Shown: one piece after another, positions 35,499 through 43,030 of the stretch
Position numbering within the stretch: position 1 is the stretch's first letter
Layout: every line of letters starts with the position of its first letter
Source: Verrucomicrobiota bacterium
Lineage (GTDB): Bacteria; Verrucomicrobiota; Kiritimatiellia; CAIQIC01; JAGNIJ01
NCBI GenBank assembly: GCA_022710725.1
Contig: JAKLGK010000002.1
Location: 124,001 to 188,000 of the forward strand
Direction: 5' to 3'
Length of the DNA: 64,000 nt
Made by a program: the position numbers and the translations under genes
Notes under the pieces: generated by a model
What the model was told of the DNA's origin: nothing
Seen by the model: the letters and a program-made list of their open reading frames with translations, nothing else
Database searches by the model: none

Positions 35499-36752
35499 CT
35501 ACGGTACGTTCGCCTCCAGGATCGGGTCGGTGAACATGATGTGCCCATAGGTCGGCCCCCAGCCGCCCCCGGCCTGGAGGTCCTGACTGACGGCCACGGT
35601 GTAGAGCAGCGTGTCCGCGTTGCGCTTGCCGGCGACCTGCGCGGTGAGGCTGCGCGTCGTCCGGTGGCGCAGGGCCGTCTGGGTGGTGTCCGTCCATTCC
35701 AACGCGCTTTCCTGCTTCCAGTCCGGGCTGATGATCGCCGTCTTGAGGACCCGCGCGCCGGGCTGGGCGCGCAGGACGAACTGCCCGGCGGACTTCTTCA
35801 ACTCCGCCGCGTCCGCGCCGGCGTAGGCGTCCGGCGCCATCCGGGTCTCGGCGATGCGGGCGGCGCGCAGCCGGGCATCGGCGCGCTTGAGGTTTTCGAT
35901 CCGCCGGTTCATCGCGTTGATCCGCTGGTCGCCGGTCTTCAGCAGGCCGGCGGCGCGGTCCACGATCTCCTGCGCGTTGCCGATCTGGTCGCGCTCGGGG
36001 AACAGGAAGGTCTCCTTCGAGGCCATGTTGACGTCCTGCTCGCGGATGAACTGCTCCAGGCGGCCGATGGCCGCGTCCGCGTCGCGGAGGTCCTGCTCGG
36101 CGTACTGGCGGCAGGAGGATTCAAACTGGACGAGGGCGTTCTCGAGGAGAGCGGCGACCTGTTTCAGGTCGTCCGTGGCCAGGTCGCCGAGGCCGGCCTT
36201 CTTGTATTCCGCCAGCGCGGCCGAGGCCTCGGCATAAATCCCGAGCCGTTTTTGCATTTCCGCCGGGTCCTGCGTGGCGCTGGACACGAGGTACTTGTCC
36301 GGATCGTGGCTGGATTGCCCGAGGCCGATGACGTGCGGGCGCATTCGGGCGAGCCAGGGCTCCGAGGCCTCGCCGGCGGCGGCGGCCTGCTGCCCGGCCG
36401 CCGCCTGCGCCTGCTGCATCGCGTCCGCCCGCCCGCCGGCCGCGGCCTCCAGTTTCGCGATGCGGCCCTGCATGGCGACGATGTCGGGGTGCGAAGGGGA
36501 GTACTGGCCCGCGTACCGCTGCTCGATCTCGGACATCTTCTCGCGGGCTTCCACGGCGGCGGTCTTCGCGGTCTCGATCTTCCATTCCTCGGACGCCACC
36601 GAGTTGGATTCCAGGGCGCGCTCCGCCCGGGCCAGGATGCGGTCCGCCTCCTTCAGCCGGAACGAGACGTTGCTTGGGAGCTTGTCCTGGGCGGAAGCGG
36701 TCATAATCCCGAGGCCTGTCAGAAGGATCGTCCATAGGCGGCTTGAGTGCAT
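35499..36752 (-). CDS. Exported coiled-coil protein of unknown function
   Basis: A 417-residue protein with a signal peptide (MHSSRLWTILLTGLGIMTASA) and an AAGGAG ribosome-binding site close upstream. Residues about 25-310 are strongly helical, rich in Ala, Glu, Lys and Gln, with long coiled-coil stretches (ASEEWKIETAKTAAVEAREK, INAMNRRIENLKRADARLRA). The last roughly 100 residues form a beta-rich domain (GQFVLRAQPGARVLKTAIIS and onward) with no family I recognise. It could be a periplasmic structural or adaptor protein; this is inference from composition only. Confidence 0.7.
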   Translation of the reverse strand: MHSSRLWTILLTGLGIMTASAQDKLPSNVSFRLKEADRILARAERALESNSVASEEWKIETAKTAAVEAREKMSEIEQRYAGQYSPSHPDIVAMQGRIAKLEAAAGGRADAMQQAQAAAGQQAAAAGEASEPWLARMRPHVIGLGQSSHDPDKYLVSSATQDPAEMQKRLGIYAEASAALAEYKKAGLGDLATDDLKQVAALLENALVQFESSCRQYAEQDLRDADAAIGRLEQFIREQDVNMASKETFLFPERDQIGNAQEIVDRAAGLLKTGDQRINAMNRRIENLKRADARLRAARIAETRMAPDAYAGADAAELKKSAGQFVLRAQPGARVLKTAIISPDWKQESALEWTDTTQTALRHRTTRSLTAQVAGKRNADTLLYTVAVSQDLQAGGGWGPTYGHIMFTDPILEANVP

Positions 36753-36772
36753 GGCGTACTCCTTTCTCCCTC

Positions 36773-36800
36773 ACTTTAACCGCGAGAGACGGGTGGGCAA
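36773..36800 (-). promoter_or_regulatory. Predicted promoter of the coiled-coil protein gene
   Basis: Minus-strand TTGCCC (36795-36800), 16 bases, TAAAGT (36773-36778), 21 bp upstream of the ATG at 36752. The -10 hexamer is the same as that predicted at 2985-2990. Confidence 0.3.
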
Positions 36801-36892
36801 GTCCATTCCTTTGCGCGAGCTCGCTTAACCGTTATGGCGTGGCCGGGTACGTTGAAACTGGGGTTCATGGGGCTTTTCCCGCGAAGGAGCTC

Positions 36893-39800
36893 ATGCGCAT
36901 CTTGCCTGTTCTGGCTGCGGCTGGCGGCTTGGTCTGCGTAACGGTCCGGGCCGGCGCGTCCACGCGATACGTAGCGGCATCCGGCAGTCACTCGTCCCCG
37001 TACACCAACTGGGCCACCGCCGCGCACGATATCCAGACGGCCGTGGACGCGGCCTCCGCCGGCGAGACGATCCTCGTCACGAACGGGATCTACGACACGG
37101 GCGGGCGCGCCATGGACAGCGGCATGACCAACCGCGTCGTGATCAACAAGGCCGTGACCGTGATCAGCGTCAACGGGCCGGACTTCACGTTTCTTGTCGG
37201 CCAACCCTGTCCGACCAACGGCGCGAACGGGAGCGGGGCGATCCGCGTGGCCTACTTGAGCGGCGGCGCGGTGCTGGCGGGATTCACGGTGACCAACGGA
37301 TACACCCTCGCCCTGGAAGACAGCGGCAGCGCCAAGACCAGCGGGGGCGGGGTGTACGTTTCCGGGGACGGGATGATCTCCAACTGTGTGCTGACGGGCA
37401 ACGCGGCTTACTACTACGGGGGCGGCGCGGTCGATGCGGCGGTCCATCGCTCCATTCTGGCCGGCAATCGCGCCCGATCGAGCGGCGGCGGGGCTGATGA
37501 GAGCCAGCTCTATAATTGCATCCTTGTTGGCAACACGTCCTACGGGGGCGGCGGCGCGAGTTACAGCCGGTTGTACAACTGCACCGTGATCGGGAACACG
37601 GCCACCAACCGCGGTGGCGGAGTGTCCTACAGTTATTGCTTCAGCAGCATCCTGGCGGATAACGACGCGCCGTCGGGCGCGAATGTGTATTTCTGGTCCT
37701 ACACTAACTGCTGCCTCTACCCCGCGACGACGGTCGGCGGGAACAGCATCACGAACGAACCGGGGTTCGTGGACGGCCCGGACGGCGACTATCGCCTTTC
37801 GGCCACGTCGGCCTGTATCAACGCCGGGCTGGTCATGCCCTGGATGACCGACGCGCGGGATTTCGACCTGAACGCTCGCGTCGTGGGCGCCAGCGTGGAC
37901 ATCGGTGCTTTCGAATACCAGGGCCTCTCCGATCCGCTCTTGGTGGAGATCGTTGCCGCCGATCTCCAGGCGGTTGTCGGATACTCCGTTCCGCTGGCCG
38001 GCCGGATCGTGGGTAACGCGGAGGGTTTTGTGTGGCAGTTCGGCGACGGCCGCGGCGCGACGAACCAGCTGTATGTCACCAATACCTACGCCGCGGTGGG
38101 CCTGTACGAGGTCACGCTGACGGCCTCCAACCTCGCCGGCGCCGTCGTCGCCACGGCGGCCGTGGAAATCGTCAGCGCGGACTACGCCTACTACGTGGCG
38201 ACGAACGGCGACGACGCCGCGGCCGGCACGAACTGGGCGACGGCCAAGGCGACGATCCAGGCGGCGGCCGACGCGGCGGGGCCCGGCTGCACGATCTGGG
38301 TCACCAACGGCGTCTACGACCGGGGCGGGCGCGTTGTCTACGGCAGCTTGACCAACCGCGTCGCGCTCGACAAGCCGCTCTTCCTCCGCAGCGTCAACGG
38401 GCCGGACGTGACGATCATCGCCGGCGCGCCGAACGCCGACGGCGTCCCGGACGGCGCCGCGGCCGTGCGTGGCGTCTACATGGCCAGCAACACCGTCCTC
38501 GACGGGTTCACGGTGACCAATGGCCACACGCTGGCGGAAGGCGACACGACGCGCGAGCGCAGCGGCGGCGGGGTCTACGCGGGCACCACGAACGCCTTCA
38601 TCACCAATTGCGTGATCACCGGCAGCACCGCCGACCGCTACGGGGGCGGGTGCTGCCGGGGCACTCTTTATAACTGCCGGCTGCTGGGCAACGCGGCCAC
38701 GAACATGGGCGGCGGCGCGTATTCCGCGGTCCTGTTTGGTTGCCTGGTGACGGACAACGCCGCGCTGAATGGGGGCGGGCTTGCCAGTTCAGCGGCCCGG
38801 AACGGCGTCGTGCGCGGCAACCGCGCCGCGCAATATGGCGGCGGGCTCTACTCGGCAGCCGGGGCGTCGGAGAGTTGCACGGTCGCCGGCAACAGCGCGG
38901 GCACGAGCGGCGGCGGAGCGTATCGCGGTTCGCTCCTGAATTCCATCGTCTACTATAACGATGCGCCCACCGGCCCCGATTTCTTCGAAGGCGACTTTAC
39001 GAACTGCTGCGTCGCTTCCTGGCCCGCGGGGGCCAACAACATCACCAACCCGCCGGGCATCGTCAGCACGCTGGACCCTCGCCTCATGCCGGGCGCCGCC
39101 GTCATCGGACGGGGCACGAACCAGCCATGGATGGCAGCCGCCGTGGACTGGGACGGCGCGCCGCGGATCACGGGCGCGTCGGTGGACATGGGGGCGTTCG
39201 AATTCGTTTCCGAATCGGAGTGTACTGGCGCGTTGAGCGCGGCGATTTCGTGCGCCTACACGCAGGCTCCCGCCGGGTTCTCGGTGCCGTTCGAGGCGCT
39301 TGTCGCCGGCCGGGTGCAGGGCTACGAGTGGGATTTCGGGGACGGCGCGCGCGCGACCAGCGGGTGCGTGGTCGGCCATGCCTTCGCGGCGGCGGGAGTG
39401 TTCCCGGTCGTGCTGACGGTGTCCAATCTCGCCGGTTCCGTCGCCGCGACGACGGAAGTCGCCATCGTGGAGCCGGACTGCAACCTGTATGTCCGGCCGG
39501 GCGGGGATGATGGCGCGGCGGGAACAAACTGGGTGACCGCCTTCGCAACGATCCAGGCGGCCGTGGACGCCGCGAGCCTCGGCTGCACGATCTGGTTGAC
39601 CAACGGCGTCTACACGAACGGCGGGCGCGCGGTCGAGGCTGGCCTGACCAACCGCGCCGCCGTGGACCGGGTCGTCACCGTCCGCAGCGTCAACGGGCCG
39701 GCCTTCACGGCGATCGCGGGGCAGGGCGGTATCGGCCCCGGGGCGGTGCGCTGTGTCTGGCTGGGCAGCGGGGCGCGGTTGGATGGATTCACGCTGACCA

Positions 39801-41485
39801 ATGGATTCACCCTGGCGACCGGCACGTCGGAGAAGCAGGGGGGCGGAATCTGGGCCGAGGGTTCGCTGGCCGTGGTCACCAATTGCTGGGTCGCCGGCTG
39901 CGGCGCGGCCGGGAGCGGCGGGGGCGGGTACGGCGGCAACTACCAGGCGTGCGTGTTCGATGGCAACACCGCCGCGCGTGGCGGCGGGGTCAGCGCGGCC
40001 GAGTTGGAGGGCTGTACCGTCACCAACAACCGGGCGAGTTATGGCGGCGGGACCGAGTACGGCACGCTGTCGGACTGCCGGATCAGCCGCAACAGCGCGA
40101 CCAACGGCGACGGCGGCGGCGCATACGGCGGCACGCTGACTGGTTGCTTGCTGTCCGGCAACACGGCCGCCAACGCCGGCGGCGGCGCGTACAATGCACA
40201 ATTGTCCGAGTGCACGCTGCTAAGCAACCTGGTCTCCGGCGCGACCGGCGAGGGCGGCGGAGCGTACGGGGGAACGCTCGTGGATTGCGCGCTCGTCCAG
40301 AACTCGGTCACGAACCATCCCTCGTTCGGAGGCGGGGCCTCCGCCGTTGACCTGGTCGGTTGCACCTTGACCAGCAACCGGGCCGATTACGGCGGTGGGG
40401 CGTACGGGGGAAGCCTCTCGAACTGCGCGGCGGGCTGGAACGGCGCGGCTTACGGCGGCGGCGCGTACGATAGCCTCCTGAACGATTCATCGCTGCACCA
40501 TAACGCCGCGTCGAACGGCGCCGGGCTGTATCTCGGGTCCGCGTACGACACCGTATTTTCCAACAACACGGCCGTGGCGGGCGGAGGGGGCGCGTGCGCC
40601 TCTGTTCTGCACAATTGCCGCCTGCTCCACAACGACGCGGGCGAGGGCGGTGGAGCCGCGGGTGGGACGATCTACAACTGCGTCGTACTGAACAACACGG
40701 CCGATTACGGCGGCGGTGTGGCCTCGGCGGAGAGCTACAACTGCACCATCGTCGGCAACGACGCGACCTCGTTCGGCGGCGGCACGTTCTGGGGCACGCC
40801 GCGCAACTGCATCGTCTACTACAACACCGCCTTCGCCTCGGTGAATGCGTACTTCGGCTGGCTGACCAACTGCTGCAGCACCCCGATGCCGGACGGGACG
40901 GACAATTTCATCGCCGCGCCGAGGATGGCGGACTATGCCGCCGGCGACGTCCGGCTCTTGAGCAACTCTCCGTGCATCAACGCGGGGACGAACCAGGACT
41001 GGATGATCGGCTCGCGAGACCCGGACGGGAACCACCGGATCATCCTGAACGTCGTGGACGTCGGCGCATACGAGTACGCCTACCCAGGCGTCGACCACGA
41101 CGGCGACGGCATCGAGACGGCTTACGAAACCGGGACCGGCGTCTACGCCGGGCCGGAGAACACGGGCACGGACCCGCTGTCGGCCGACACGGACGCCGAT
41201 CGGTTGACGGACGGCGACGAGTTGACGGCGGGGAGCGATCCGACAGACGACGCTTCCTTCCTGGGCATGATTCTTCCTTCGGCGCAGGACGCGGCGGGCC
41301 TCATCGTGTCCTGGCAGAGCGCCGAGGGGAAGACTTACCGGCTCGAGCGGTCCAGCAACCTGGTCTGGGGCTTCGATTACCTGGTGCAGACCAACATCCC
41401 GGCGACGCCTGTCGTCAACACGGTTACCGACGCCACCGCGACGGGGACGGGCCCCTACTACTACCGCGCCGGCGTCGAGCCATAG
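36893..41485 (+). CDS. Giant secreted parallel beta-helix protein with PKD domains
   Basis: A 1530-residue exported protein. ATG 36893 follows AAGGAG and begins a signal peptide (MRILPVLAAAGGLVCVTVRA). Three similar modules follow, each opening with YVA-type strand, TNWATAxxxIQxAxDAA and TNGVY, then a glycine-rich beta-helix of units like GGGAYGGTLTGCLLSGNTA, and closing with a NAGTNQxWM and VDxGAxEY motif. PKD domains lie between modules (about 350-428 and 774-860; GFVWQFGDGRGATN, GYEWDFGDGARATS). Residues about 1400-1530 are the calcium-type repeat plus C-terminal beta module shared with other secreted proteins here. Likely a surface adhesin or polysaccharide-acting protein; no catalytic residues are recognised. 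Confidence 0.88.
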   Translation: MRILPVLAAAGGLVCVTVRAGASTRYVAASGSHSSPYTNWATAAHDIQTAVDAASAGETILVTNGIYDTGGRAMDSGMTNRVVINKAVTVISVNGPDFTFLVGQPCPTNGANGSGAIRVAYLSGGAVLAGFTVTNGYTLALEDSGSAKTSGGGVYVSGDGMISNCVLTGNAAYYYGGGAVDAAVHRSILAGNRARSSGGGADESQLYNCILVGNTSYGGGGASYSRLYNCTVIGNTATNRGGGVSYSYCFSSILADNDAPSGANVYFWSYTNCCLYPATTVGGNSITNEPGFVDGPDGDYRLSATSACINAGLVMPWMTDARDFDLNARVVGASVDIGAFEYQGLSDPLLVEIVAADLQAVVGYSVPLAGRIVGNAEGFVWQFGDGRGATNQLYVTNTYAAVGLYEVTLTASNLAGAVVATAAVEIVSADYAYYVATNGDDAAAGTNWATAKATIQAAADAAGPGCTIWVTNGVYDRGGRVVYGSLTNRVALDKPLFLRSVNGPDVTIIAGAPNADGVPDGAAAVRGVYMASNTVLDGFTVTNGHTLAEGDTTRERSGGGVYAGTTNAFITNCVITGSTADRYGGGCCRGTLYNCRLLGNAATNMGGGAYSAVLFGCLVTDNAALNGGGLASSAARNGVVRGNRAAQYGGGLYSAAGASESCTVAGNSAGTSGGGAYRGSLLNSIVYYNDAPTGPDFFEGDFTNCCVASWPAGANNITNPPGIVSTLDPRLMPGAAVIGRGTNQPWMAAAVDWDGAPRITGASVDMGAFEFVSESECTGALSAAISCAYTQAPAGFSVPFEALVAGRVQGYEWDFGDGARATSGCVVGHAFAAAGVFPVVLTVSNLAGSVAATTEVAIVEPDCNLYVRPGGDDGAAGTNWVTAFATIQAAVDAASLGCTIWLTNGVYTNGGRAVEAGLTNRAAVDRVVTVRSVNGPAFTAIAGQGGIGPGAVRCVWLGSGARLDGFTLTNGFTLATGTSEKQGGGIWAEGSLAVVTNCWVAGCGAAGSGGGGYGGNYQACVFDGNTAARGGGVSAAELEGCTVTNNRASYGGGTEYGTLSDCRISRNSATNGDGGGAYGGTLTGCLLSGNTAANAGGGAYNAQLSECTLLSNLVSGATGEGGGAYGGTLVDCALVQNSVTNHPSFGGGASAVDLVGCTLTSNRADYGGGAYGGSLSNCAAGWNGAAYGGGAYDSLLNDSSLHHNAASNGAGLYLGSAYDTVFSNNTAVAGGGGACASVLHNCRLLHNDAGEGGGAAGGTIYNCVVLNNTADYGGGVASAESYNCTIVGNDATSFGGGTFWGTPRNCIVYYNTAFASVNAYFGWLTNCCSTPMPDGTDNFIAAPRMADYAAGDVRLLSNSPCINAGTNQDWMIGSRDPDGNHRIILNVVDVGAYEYAYPGVDHDGDGIETAYETGTGVYAGPENTGTDPLSADTDADRLTDGDELTAGSDPTDDASFLGMILPSAQDAAGLIVSWQSAEGKTYRLERSSNLVWGFDYLVQTNIPATPVVNTVTDATATGTGPYYYRAGVEP

Positions 41486-41500
41486 ATTCCGTTTCGGACT

Positions 41501-41717
41501 CTAGCCCGGATAATGCGCGATTGGCGCGCATTATCCGCCCAAAGGGCCGTGATGTGCCCGCGTTGCGGGCACAAACGGGGCTTGCCACGTTCGTATTGTC
41601 GAATCCTTGATTCGACAATACGTCACGTCTTCTGGCACGCGAATTGCCTATGCAATTCGCGTGCCCAGAAGCGCTTATTGCGTGAGCGTCTCTACGCTCA
41701 TGCAATAAGCGGGCTAG
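41501..41717. repeat. CTAGCCCG-bounded mosaic hairpin element, copy 1
   Basis: 217 bp bounded by CTAGCCCG (41501-41508) and CGGGCTAG (41710-41717). Five hairpins follow one another: a 12-bp stem 41508-41519/41525-41536; an 8-bp stem 41554-41561/41565-41572; a 14-bp stem 41592-41605/41609-41622 with a 3-base loop; a 14-bp stem 41634-41647/41652-41665; and an 18-bp stem with one G-T mismatch 41672-41689/41694-41711. It lies between two convergent genes. The right end provides the TAG stop of selD. A copy at 63237-63495 is identical except for 42 extra bases. Confidence 0.9.
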
Positions 41718-42919
41718 GCAACCCGTATTTGGCCATCCGACGCTTCCGTGATCCGGCCGATGAGCGCCGCCTGCGCCAGCCCGGCGGCGCGCATTTCGGC
41801 GAGCGCCGCTTCCGCGCGGTCCGCGGGCAGGGCGATCAGCAGGCCGCCGGAGGTCTGGGCGTCGAACAGCAGGGCTCGAAGCGGGGCCGGCACGCCGGAC
41901 TCGATGTCGGTGATGTCCGCACTGTATTCCGCGTTGCGCTCGTTGGCGCCGGAGAAAACGCCGGCGGCGGCGAGGCCGAGGACGTCCGGGAGCAGGGGCA
42001 GGGCATCGGCCCGGATCTCCGCGGTCACGCCGCTCTCCCGCACCACGCGCGCGAGGTGGCCGAGCAGGCCGAACCCGGTGACGTCCGTGCAGGCGTGGGC
42101 GCCGTGGCGGACCATGATCTCGGCGGCGGACTTGTTCAGCGTGGTCATGCTGGCTGCCGCGGCGGCGCGCGCGGCGTCTGAGGCCCGGCCGAGCTGCGTG
42201 GCGAGGGTGATGATCCCCGTGCCCAGCGGCTTGGTCAGGATCAGCGCGTCACCCGGCCGCGCCCCGCTGTTGGCGGCCAGTTGCTCCCGTTTCACCAGTC
42301 CCGTCACGGCGAACCCGGCCTTGACCTCCTCGTCGTCCAGGCTATGCCCCCCCAGCAGTGTCGCGCCGGCCTCCTGCAAAACGCTCATGCCGCCGCGCAG
42401 AATTTCCGAGAGCGCCGTGCCGGGCAGGACGTGGATGGGAAATCCGACAATCGACAGCGCCGTCAGCGGCCGTCCGCCCATGGCATACACGTCGCTCAAG
42501 GAGTTACAGGCCGCGATCCGGCCGAACGTGAAGGGATCGTCCACGACGGGCGTGAAGACGTCCACGGTCTGCACGAGCAGCAGGTCCGGCGTCAGTTCAT
42601 AGACCCCCGCGTCGTCGCCCGTGGAAAGCCCGACCAGCACGCGCGGATCATCGATTTTCGGCAGGCGGGAGAGGACGGCGTGTAGATCCTTCTGGCTGAT
42701 CTTGCCCGAGCAGCCGGCGCTCCGGACGTGCTCGGTCAGGCGCGCCGCCGGCGCCGCCGGGTCGGCCGGCACATGCTCGCCCGCGCACAGGCAGGTGTCC
42801 TTCTCCTTGAACGTCGGGCAGGGGCAGGGCAGCTTCGGGTTGCAGACGCAGTGCCCCAGCTTGATCGAGCGGCCCATCACCTGCCGCCGCTTCTCCGCAT
42901 TGATATCGCTTCGAGTCAT
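41714..42919 (-). CDS. selD: Selenide, water dikinase (selenophosphate synthetase)
   Basis: A 401-residue enzyme that makes selenophosphate, the selenium donor for selenocysteine. The catalytic region is SAGCSGKISQKDL with C70 and K73; the second cysteine of the usual GCGCK motif is replaced. The AIRS-type core follows: LSTGDDAGVYEL, DVFTPVVDDPFTFGRIAACN, LLGGHSLDDEEVKAG and CTDVTGFGLLGHLA. An unusual N-terminal extension (about residues 15-48, GHCVCNPKLPCPCP and TCLCAGE) holds six cysteines. ATG at residue 15 (MGRSIKL) is an alternative start. The stop TAG is supplied by the adjacent repeat element. selB and selA follow upstream on the same strand. Confidence 0.95.
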   Translation of the reverse strand: MTRSDINAEKRRQVMGRSIKLGHCVCNPKLPCPCPTFKEKDTCLCAGEHVPADPAAPAARLTEHVRSAGCSGKISQKDLHAVLSRLPKIDDPRVLVGLSTGDDAGVYELTPDLLLVQTVDVFTPVVDDPFTFGRIAACNSLSDVYAMGGRPLTALSIVGFPIHVLPGTALSEILRGGMSVLQEAGATLLGGHSLDDEEVKAGFAVTGLVKREQLAANSGARPGDALILTKPLGTGIITLATQLGRASDAARAAAAASMTTLNKSAAEIMVRHGAHACTDVTGFGLLGHLARVVRESGVTAEIRADALPLLPDVLGLAAAGVFSGANERNAEYSADITDIESGVPAPLRALLFDAQTSGGLLIALPADRAEAALAEMRAAGLAQAALIGRITEASDGQIRVA

Positions 42920-42947
42920 TGTGCGCCAACGAAGACGGACGGAATTA

Positions 42948-43030
42948 AACCACAGAGGTCGCGGAGGGCACAGGGGAATGATGAGCAGCGTTGATTCTCC
43001 TCCGTGACCCTCTGTGTCCTCCGTGGTTCA
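42948..43030. repeat. Imperfect inverted repeat of 9-10 bp-period sequence between selB and selD
   Basis: The left arm AACCACAGAGGTCGCGGAGG begins at 42948. The right arm, read on the minus strand from 43027, begins AACCACGGAGGACACAGAGG. The arms are about three-quarters identical and face each other around a 15-20 bp centre. The selB stop TGA (43028-43030 on the minus strand) directly precedes AACCACGG. Confidence 0.7.

Noticed and set aside
41424-41705. A 93-residue minus-strand open frame through the hairpin element, with a related frame at 63190-63657
   Set aside because: The shared peptide is only the translation of palindromic repeat sequence, and flanking residues differ between copies. 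It has no ribosome-binding site or domain.
41501-41717. CRISPR array or integron attC cassette as an explanation of the hairpin element
   Set aside because: There are no regularly spaced identical repeats with unique spacers. The hairpins differ from one another, and no integrase or cas gene is near.
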